The notes beneath the pieces were generated by a model. The model saw only the letters and a program-made list of their open reading frames with translations. It was not told the origin of the DNA and did no database searches. This document shows positions 22,528 through 31,488 of a stretch of 64,000 nucleotides of DNA, in pieces. This stretch comes from Dryobates pubescens. Its lineage: Eukaryota > Chordata > Aves > Piciformes > Picidae. Position numbers and translations under genes: made by a program. The stretch's first letter is position 1, and each line of letters starts with the position of its first letter. Location: positions 16,820,487-16,884,486 of the forward strand of contig NC_071632.1 of NCBI RefSeq assembly GCF_014839835.1, written 5' to 3'.

Positions 22528-23600
22528 TTCATGGAATCCTAGAATCAATAAGGTTGGAAAAAACCTCAGAGATCATCAAGTCCAACCTGTCACACCTCAT
22601 GACTAACTAAACCATGGCTTCAAGTGCCACATCCAATCCTTTTTTGAACACCTCCAGGGACGGTGACTCCACCACCTCCTTGGGCTGCACATTCCAATGG
22701 CTAACAACTCTCTCTGTGAAGAACTTTGTCCTCACCTCCAGCCTAAACCTCCCCTGGTGCAGCTTGAGACTGTGTCCTCTTGTTCTGGTGCTGGTTGTCT
22801 GGAAGAGACTAACCCTCACCTGGCTATAATCTCCTTTCAGATAGTTGTAGACATCAATAAGGTCTCCCCTGAGCCTCCTCTTCTCCAGGCTAAGCAACCC
22901 CAGCTCCCTCAGCCTCTCCTCACAGGGCTGTGCTCGAGGCCTCTCCCCAGCCTTGTTGCCCTTCTCTGGACACGTTCAAGAGTCTCAATGTCCTTCTTAA
23001 ACCGAGGGGCCCAGAACTGGACACAGGACTCAAGGTGTGGCCTAACCAGTGCTGGACACAGGGCTCAATGACTTCCCTGCTCCTGCTGGCCACGCTATTT
23101 CTGATGCAGGCCAGGATGCCATTGGCCTTCTTGGCCACCTGGGCTCACTGCTGGCTCATGTTCAGCCTTCTATCAACCAGTACCCCCAGGTCCCTCTCTG
23201 CCTGGCTGCTCTCCAGCCACTCTGATCCCAGCCTGTAGCACTGCATGGGGTTGTTGTGGCCAGTGTGTAGAACCTGGCACTTGGATGTGTTCAGTCTCAT
23301 GCCATTGGACTGCCCATCTGTCCAGCCTGGCAAGGTCCCTCTGCAGGCTCTCCTACCCTTTAACAGATCAACACCTGCCCCCAACTTGGTGTCATCCACA
23401 AATTTACTGATGACTGACACAATCACCTTATCCAGATCATCAATAAAGATATTGAATAGGATGGGGCCCAGCACTGATCCCTGGGGGACACCACTGGTGC
23501 CTGGCTGCCAGGTGGATGTGGCACCATTCACCACCACTCTCTGGGCCCAGCCCTCCAGCCAGTTCATCTTGCCCAACTGACTGATTTTGTCCAGCTACAT
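22528..23600 (-). repeat. CR1 LINE, about 1.07 kb, with ORF2 remnant
   Basis: The longest CR1 in the window. On the minus strand, 23576-23145 reads as the C-terminal half of a CR1 reverse transcriptase, with the motif GVPQGSVLGPILFNIFI and the catalytic box as FVDD (normally Y/F-A/V-DD). The remaining frame is disrupted and the element is 5'-truncated, so it is not autonomous. The inverted 3' end is at 22528-22560. Confidence 0.93.
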
Positions 23601-25189
23601 GAGGGTAAATGTATCACCCTCTAGATTCCCTTAAGCAGACCTCCACGAGCATACTGATAGTTTAGACACCCATTACATACACAAGTACTTACAGAACTAT
23701 GGGCTCCTCTCTGTAGAGGACTGGAGCAGCAGAGCTCTGCTGAGATCATTGCAGACTGAAGGACAGGCAGGGGTTGTGTTTGCACACCTTCCTCTAGAAA
23801 GAAGGAACGAAACTGAAGGTGTTAAACTTTTACTTGAAAAGCCTTGTCACAGGAAACAATTTTGACTTGACCTTAACTGGTGTGTTCAGCCAAAATAAAA
23901 GCAATTGAAAGAAATTGATCCCCCAGTTTTCTATTGCAAGTGAAAGGCAGGGTTCTTGTCCCCTCAGTTCATCTCTTGAGATACAGAAATATTTTTCACA
24001 TTGTCATAGAACAGTTTGGGTTGGAAGGACCTTAAACTCCATGGGCCAGGGCAAGGACACCTTCCACTAGAATAGGTTGCTCAAAGTCCCATCCAGCCTG
24101 GTCTTAAACACTTCCAGTTGAGAGGGCATCCACAGCTCCTCTGGGCAACATGTTTCCTCTGGTAAAAGCTAAAACCTGGGCCTCAACTCATGCCACATTA
24201 GAGCAGAAAGCAGCTTGTCTTTTCTCTGAGCTGACAACAGAGTAAATCAGAGTGAGCACCTATTGAACAAAAAGTCAGAGGGATCAGAGTGCACTAGCAA
24301 AACTCTATCAAATCAAACCATGGCAAATTGCTCCCAACAATGAGACAGAGATGATCTCCTGTGAGGGGCTATCAGTACTCAGAGCACTGTCTTGGTCAGA
24401 GTTAGGGTAGACTTAGGTGTGCTCTAGACTTGACTTGCAGATGGACTCACCAGGTAACCTAAGCCTCTGCTTCACACCACAGTGAAAAGCAGTGCACAGA
24501 GCTACCCACACTGCCACCAGCATTCTCTGATTACCTGTCCAGGAAGACAACCTGGAGCTTTCTGCAGCTACCCTGGTGTCCAACCTTCTTTTCTTTTTTC
24601 ACTAATAAAAGGGCTGGTGGTGGCAATGCTTTCCAGAGGCATTCCCTGGGCTCTTCACATGTAGTGGTGTTTGAGGAACTGGCTCATGGCATAAAACATA
24701 GTCCATAGAGTAAAAAGACTGGATTAAATCACTGTGTTTATGAATCTGTGGCAGCTTTAACATTGAGATGTGCTGAAGTTTACAGTTTGGGCTCTGTGGC
24801 CTGTGTGAGCAGACAGATGATATCAGGGATTTCAGGAGTTGCCAGACCAGTGGATTTGAGTTCAAGATGGTAGACAACGTTTCTTATCTCACTCAACATG
24901 TTTAACTTATTCAAGTGAACACTTTACTCTTGACCAGATTAACAATTACTCTCATCAGGGTTCCAAGGGTGTCTTGTCTTTCTGTCCTGACTGAAAATTC
25001 ATGCAGACCTATCCAAGATGGCAAGTAAACCGAGTCAGACAGGAATCTGAAGGCTCACAGCAGATCTGCAAAAGAAACTCCACAAGAAAACCCAACACAA
25101 GCAGAAGACTCAGCCAATGACTTGGCAGTTGAATTTCTCAGTGGTCACAATTCAGAGTTACTTAACTTCCATTTCTCCTTCTTCTTCAG
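23601..25189. other. Sequence upstream of the LIM exon
   Basis: Contains an old CR1 fragment (about 24003-24170). No coding exon is recognisable. The final 20 bp form a good polypyrimidine acceptor (atttctccttcttcttcag) for the LIM exon at 25190. Confidence 0.5.
24003..24170 (-). repeat. Old CR1 LINE fragment
   Basis: 'tcatagaacagtttgggttg' followed by 'ccttccactagaataggttg' and 'ttaaacacttccagttgag' matches the inverted 3' region of an older CR1 subfamily. It is clearly more diverged than the 22528 copy. Confidence 0.75.
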
Positions 25190-28100
25190 CCCATGTTGAA
25201 AGAAGTGTGTGCCTCATGCCTGCAGCCTGTCTACTCCATGGAGCGTGTGGCCACTGACAGTGTCTGTGTGCACCGCTCATGTTTCTGCTGCCAGGTCTGC
25301 AGGAGGAAGCTGAGGTGAGTGGTAGGACACATCTAAAGGACCTCAAAGAAGCTTCCATCACAACCTGTTTCCATTGCCCTTCATTCTGTCACTGTCCACC
25401 TCCAAGCGCATCTCCAGCCCTGCCTTCTTCACAACCTTCCATCAAATAGACACACACAGTAACCAGATCCTCCCTCTTAACCATCTCCTTGTAAGACCTA
25501 CCTAACCCAGCTCAGCCTCTCCTCAGGTGGCACACTCACTGCTGCCTTAGTTTCAGCTTGACAGTCACCAAGACACCACAGTCCCTTTCTGAAGGGCTGA
25601 TTACCATCCTCTTGGCCCCACAGCTCTACAGACACCTTCTCCCAGCAGGCACTTGTGCTATCACAGCAGCCCTCTGCACTTCCGCCCATGTGGTCCACGC
25701 TGTGCCTACACAGGGAGCTGAAGTGCTGGGGTGAAGCCTGGCCTGTAAGTGAGACAGGGATTGCACACAGCCTGGGCTACAGCTCCCACAGGGATTGCAA
25801 GGAAATGTTTCATTTTCCACATGTTGCTTTCTGAAAGACAAATCAAACCTAGCCTCAGGAAAACCACACTCATTTGAAAGGTTTCATTCTTCAAGCCCTC
25901 TCCCTTCCCCAGCACTTGCCCCTGCAACACAACTTTGCTGAAAACCTGTCCATCAGGGCTGCTGTGAGGCCTCCCCTCCCACACAGCCACTAACAGCTCT
26001 GACAATGTCTCTTTTCCAGCCTGCAAAACTATGCTGCCCTCCGGGGGCGCTTCTACTGCCAAGTCCACTACGAGCAGATGGCTGCAGCTAAAAGCAGAAG
26101 TGAAATGGAAAGGCTGCAGCACCAGCTAGGAGAACATCAGGTTCAGCACATGGCAATGGGAGGCAGAGGACCACAGCCCCGGGACTGCTATAACAGGGCC
26201 AGAAAGGAGACTGCAGCAAGGGAGAAACCCACAGCCTTCAACGCACACTACAGCTGGTGGCTGGCTGAGCCCAGGCAAGAGCTGAGCAGCAGGTCTGTCC
26301 TCTTAGGCAACCAGCTCAGAACAGGCTGGTCACCCTCAGAAACAGCTTTGCTGGCTGCAGATGGGAAAACTGGAAACCTGGGAGCATGTTCCTGGAAGAA
26401 GCCCACACTGAGCCTGCAAAGCTACCAGGCTGTGGGCAGCAAGGCAGGCAAGATGGTGCTTGGGGCTCAGGAGAGAAAATCAGCATCAGAGGCAGCAGTG
26501 GAGAAGGGAAATCTCTTACCTGGCATCCCCTATGCCAGGAAGCAAGTGTGTTCCTGGCCCAAGACCAGGGGACAGAGAGCCAGTGAAAAGACTGGGGATA
26601 GAGACGTGCTCAAAGGAAAGCAAGGGGCCAAGGTGTCACAGCAAGTGGCTGCAATCCAGCAGGGCAAAGGCCATCTCAAGAAGGGACCTGTCTCTGCCTC
26701 CTCCCCTCTAGTCCTGGAGCCTGTGAAATCCCTGCTTCAGGGCTCACTTGTCACCCATGCCACAAAACAAAGCACTAAACCCACCAACTGGATGTACCTG
26801 AGGGGCACAGAGGGCTGCATCCCCTCTGCTGCACAGCTCCAAGTGAAGGAAGATGAGGTCTGTGGGTCTCTAAGCACAGCCAGTGAAGGAGGCACAGTCT
26901 CTGCAATGACAGATGACAAGCCTGACCTGACCATAGCCACCCCAACTATTGCAGGAGACAGGAATCATCTTGGAGAGAACAGCGCACAGCCCAGCTGTGT
27001 GCCAGGAGAGCCCCAAACCAGAAATACCACCAATACAGAGCTAAAATGGAGAGCTGAGGGTGTTGATCCTACTGAAAATGAAGCTGAAGAAGCTCATTGC
27101 CTCTCTGAAGCACCAAGGAGCCCTTATGTATCTTCTGACTCCCCAGAGCCAGGAGGACTGAGTGTATCACCCGAGATGGCTGAGTTAGTGAAGGAGAAGT
27201 CCAAGGCAAACACAAATGAGTCTCTTGAGAAAGAGATCTTAGCAAGGTTGGGGGGAAATGTGCAGCCATCCAGCATGAGTCATTTTCCTGGAATTGAGAG
27301 CAAAGAGGCAGCATTTGAAAAGATGAAAGAAGTTAAACAAACAAGTACATCAGGGCTTCTGGAAGAGCCCAGTGCTGAGCATAGATCTCAGAAGAACAAA
27401 GCAGAAAAGAGCAGAGCCTCTTCACCTGGCTTGCCAGATGATAAAGCAGATGGCCACAGTGTGTCCTGTCTACAAGAATCAGAACCTCAGGGCACGTGTG
27501 GCTCGCTGATAACTAACTCTCACAAGGATATTTTGGGACATGGTACAAAATCACCTGGCAAGGGCCTTCCAGTATCAACAGACACACCTCTGAAAGGAAC
27601 CTGTGCCACTTGGGCCTCACATGATGAAGTCAACAGCTCCAAGTCAAAGGATCCCAGAGAAGTTCATAGCAGAAACATCTTTCACAATTGTGAGCAACCA
27701 GCCAAGACATTAGATTCTTCCAAAGCAAATACATCCTTGGACAAATCTAGCAATTATCCAGTGGGTGAACAAAAACCAGATCTGAAGCTCCCAGGGGAAA
27801 GCAGTGCGTACCTGTCAAGGCCTGGTGCCCAGAGGAAAGAGAACAAAAGTGGTCAAGCATGCAGAGAGATGTTAGGTAAAGGTTTCAGGTCTGGGAAAAA
27901 CCCCTTCTCTACACTTTTTGGTTCTGAAGACAAAGGCAGTGCTCCCAAGAATGAAACAACACAAAGGAAACCCACTAAGCCCCAGTCAGCCCTTGTCACT
28001 TTGTTTGGTTACTCCTCAGAGAAGAAGCAGAGTCAACCAGAAGAGCCTGTGAGATCCTCAGAACAAACAAACATTGACAGGCCAGGAAAACCTCAGGATC

Positions 28101-29242
28101 TCCTCAGCTCCTCCAACCAAGCAAAACAAAAGGCCTCCAAAATTGATCAGCTGCCAAAGCCAGGAAAGATGGAGGTCTTCCCTAAAGCTATCGAGGAGAG
28201 TTCTGGAGGCTTCTTAGACTCTACTGAGGGCAAGGAGACCAACATCCTCCTGTTAGCTCCTGGCACAAACACTTCATGTGATGATAAACATGAGAGAACA
28301 GAACTTGACAATCATGACCAAATGTCTTTAAACAGTCAGGTTTGGCAGCAATGGGACAGCTTTTGGCCCTCTGTCATGCCAGCACAAGAAACGAAGAAAG
28401 AAGCTGCAGTAACCTCAGAAGGCAGAACAAACCCTCTGCGTCCTCCTTCAGAGCTTATTCCTGCAGCTGATAACAGCACAGATCTCATCAGGGAAGGAAA
28501 TCAACATGAGGCTCATCTACTAGAAATTCAGAAGCCTCTGAGTTTGGGCCTCCAGGGCACAGTGATAGAGGAAGAGGTGTTTGTTTTACCAGGCAATGCA
28601 GAAGAGCTACCCAAGGCAGCTGAGTTTCAGTCAGGCAATGTGGATTTTGCAGAGCACAATCACTTGTTCTTTTCTGGAGGACAAGATTTTCACAACATAG
28701 TGAGTAAAACCCCACATTCAGACTTGGAAAACTCAGAGGCAGAAACTCCAGCTTGGTTTGATCCAAACCTTTCAGAATTATGCCAGGAAATCCCAGCAGA
28801 AACAAAGGCCCCGCTAGCACTGTGGGACACTTCCAGTCTCTCACTTCTTGCTGGACAGGATGAGATTAACATTGGAGACCCAGAAGGGATTCAGAGCTGT
28901 GGACTGCTGCAGCAATTGGATCCACAGTGCCAGGCTCCAAAGGCTGCAGAAGATACATCTGAATTTGGTCTCAGTGCTGGAGGCTGGGCAAACACATGTT
29001 TCTCTACACAGGGAGACAGTTTCCCCCCGGTGTACATGGTCACCAGCCATGCCTCTGAAACATTCAATCAGGGTGTCTTTGATCCTTTCCACATTGATTC
29101 ACCCAAAGTGGGCCAGGAGGCTCCTGAAGGAATGAACAGGAGCAGAAAAACATCAGGAGTTGAAGAAGATTATGAAAGTCTCTCTTTTACAGACTTGCAT
29201 GTGCCAGATGATGGCCCTTTAGATCAGGAGTTCTTTATATAA
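25190..29242 (+). CDS. LIM-domain terminal exons, EPLIN/XIRP2 type (possible alternative 3' end of XIRP1)
   Basis: Two exons, 25190-25314 and 26020-29242 (acceptors cttcttcag and cttttccag; donor CTGAG|gtgagt). From the ATG at 25193 they encode 1,114 aa; the open frame also extends upstream to the acceptor in phase 0. Residues 5-60 form one complete LIM zinc finger (CASC..., H-x2-C-x2-C-x2-C, then C-QV-H) split by the intron, with the 'KLSLQNYAALRGRFYCQ' signature of EPLIN and XIRP2. The remaining roughly 1,050 residues are Ser/Glu/Lys-rich and probably disordered. They contain two related short motifs (NPFSTLFGSEDK and ALVTLFGYSSEKK) and an acidic tail ending DQEFFI. I recognise no other domain. 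It could be a separate LIM gene or the LIM-bearing end of a XIRP1 isoform skipping the Xin exon; exon phase supports the second view. Confidence 0.8.
25542..26017 (+). repeat. Intron segment of LIM gene, duplicated at 38778-39253
   Basis: The 3' two thirds of the LIM intron, up to the polypyrimidine tract of its acceptor, are almost identical to 38778-39253. Looser similarity extends upstream (25385-25530 against 38425-38560). It is not a recognisable CR1 or LTR. It appears to be a segmental copy carried to a site downstream of SLC22 copy A. Confidence 0.75.
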
Positions 29243-31119
29243 TGGGGGGGGGGGGGGGGGGGGCAGGAAGAGAGGGGAAAAAAAGAAGGTTAAAAAAAGG
29301 CACAAGCTAGATGACATGGGACAAAAATTGATTCATTAAATCAGTTCAGAAATCTCTCAATCCTCTGGCAGAAGACAAATTCAGCTGTGCATAGTCTGAT
29401 TTATGAATGGCTAAAGGAGATAAATTTAAGATCTCTATCTTGGTCACAGTGGGTCAGCATTCCATTCCTTAAAAAGAACAGTGCAAGAACTACCTTCATG
29501 GTGAAGAACCTCTAAGGAGAGGCCAACCAGCACACTGTTCTCTGCAACCAGGGGGATTCTGCAGAAGAGATCTTCTGCAGACACTGCTGCTGAGCTCCCT
29601 CAGAGGATGTCTGCATGACCTCCAAAGAGATCCAACCAGCAAGCAGCACTGAGCAACAGGCTAAGGAACTCAGAAGAGAAGAGAGGGTGGATAACAGGAA
29701 GAAACCAAAATCCTTGGCCACAAGTGCACAAGTAAAACACAATGGGCAAAGGCAGGGCTGAAGGGGACAAGATGAGGTTTTGTCTCCAAATGAGGTTTAG
29801 GTGTCTGCAGTATCAGCATTCCAGGTGCTCAAACCCACATCATAGTCAGTGGAGATTTAGCAAGTACAGCCTGGGGAGTGATTCAGCCCACCCCAAAGCA
29901 GACAACTGCATTCAAAAGCTAACAGGTCTCTGCAGCCTGTTAACTGGGCCACCCCATCTCCACTAACTCTAGCGCAACTGTGGGGGTCTTTAGCATAGAG
30001 ACAACTGCATTAAGACATCCAAAGATTAATCCAACTCAAAATACCATGCATCATTTCACCACCTGGCTTGCCTACACTTCATAAGAGTATCTCACACCCC
30101 TCAGCATATTTTTCCTTCAGTAGACTGCAAAACTGCTTCAAAAAGGAGATTGTCATTATCAGCCTTGTTGGATGACGATGACCAAAAGATAAGTGAAATG
30201 GCCTTGCCAAGGTCACCAAGTCAGATTGGCAGAGGAAGAAGGGGAACCCAGTTTTCTAGAAGCCTGGAGCCATGGGGACACTGTTCATCTGCTCTCTCTG
30301 TGTAGCTGCAGCCTGACCCTCCCTGCCTGCCCTTTGCTGCCATAATATAACTGTTATGGGAGCTCACAATCCTGCTCATGATAAACATGTGTACAGGAAA
30401 CCTCAGAGTGTCAAAGCCAGAACACGTGCATTGTGAAAAGCATCATCACTTCACCTGTTTTAATCAGCTGTCTGCAAAATAAAAGGCAAGAAAATGTTGA
30501 AGTGAATGGTTTGTTAAAATAAAGTACAGCAAACCCAGCCTCCCTGTCTCATCAGTGCCAAAACAGCCCTATCTTTGTCAGCTGAGATGGAGGAATAAAG
30601 CTGCTCAGTGACTTCACCTGCTCCAAGCAGTGTGTCAGTGCTCTGCCCAGGGAGACTGCCCAGTCAACATCACTCAGGGAAACAGAGATGGCCTTGACAG
30701 TGACATGACTCAGCAGATGCTGAAGTCTGTCTCACCTTGGGATGGGGTAAGACACTTGGGACAGAGGACCTGCTATCTGACAGCCCTGTCTGAATCCTGG
30801 CCAAGCTGTGTTTAGAGATGGGGCAAGGAGACCTAAAGGCTTGCAGGGATCAAGCACCATTCACTGAAGCAGCGGGAAGAGGCTGGCCTGTAAACTGTAC
30901 CAAAGACACTCTGAGTGACACCCCAGACACTAGTGCACATTGCCACTAGCACATAGGACCCATAAATCTGACCTCTCCTTTGCCAGCTCTAAGAAGATGA
31001 TGGAAAATGCCAGAGCAGAGCTTTATATGCTTCTCTTTCCTAGAGGCTCTAGTATGAGATATCTTTCCATTAAGCCACTGATGATAGCAGACAATTTACT
31101 CTGTTTCTGCTTCACCACA
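29243..31119 (+). other. LIM-gene 3' UTR and intergenic space
   Basis: A 20-base G run (29244-29263) starts one base after the stop codon. Candidate polyadenylation signals AATAAA are at 30518-30523 and 30594-30599, giving a 3' UTR of about 1.3 kb. No further coding sequence or repeat is evident before the SLC22 copy A promoter. Confidence 0.5.
29244..29263 (+). repeat. Poly-G(20) tract directly after LIM stop codon
   Basis: Twenty consecutive G residues lie in the sense strand of the transcript, one base after the TAA stop (29240-29242). It could form a G-quadruplex. Length is likely polymorphic and prone to sequencing error. Confidence 0.9.
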
Positions 31120-31488
31120 CTTAAGTCCTCTTTTGCAGTCACAGCTTCACGTCTCAGACAAAAACCTTGCACTGCAGCACAGTTGCCTTCAAGAGGCCTG
31201 GGGAGACACTCCAGGCTGGGACAAGACAAGCTCTCCCTGCCCTCTCCCTGGCAATGCTCTGGCAATTCTCCGGCACCTTTGTGCCGGCCCCACAACAGGG
31301 AGGGAATGCCTGGTGACAAAGTACATGCTGGAAACTTGCAGTATGGCACCACAATGAACTGATGTGCAGATCCAAGTGCTCATTTTATCACACCTGATTA
31401 GGGCTTTAGTGCTCCCCGAGTTTAAACATTAATATTTGCCTATTTAAGCAGGGTGCCCTGCTGCAGCCTGCCCATAGAGGTAGTCACC
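31120..31488 (+). promoter_or_regulatory. SLC22 copy A promoter/5' UTR (duplicated before copy B)
   Basis: Almost identical to 42690-43055 upstream of copy B. A TATA-like TATTTAAG lies at 31441-31448, 40 bp upstream of the ATG. A GTTTAAACATTAAT block (31420-31433) is also kept upstream of the otherwise diverged copy C and resembles a half-degenerate HNF1 palindrome. HNF1 control is known for several renal SLC22 transporters; applying it here is inference. Confidence 0.45.

Noticed and set aside
24441-24454. Possible 13-nt micro-exon (ttgacttgcag|atggactcaccag|gtaacc)
   Set aside because: Too short to evaluate and expected by chance in intronic sequence.
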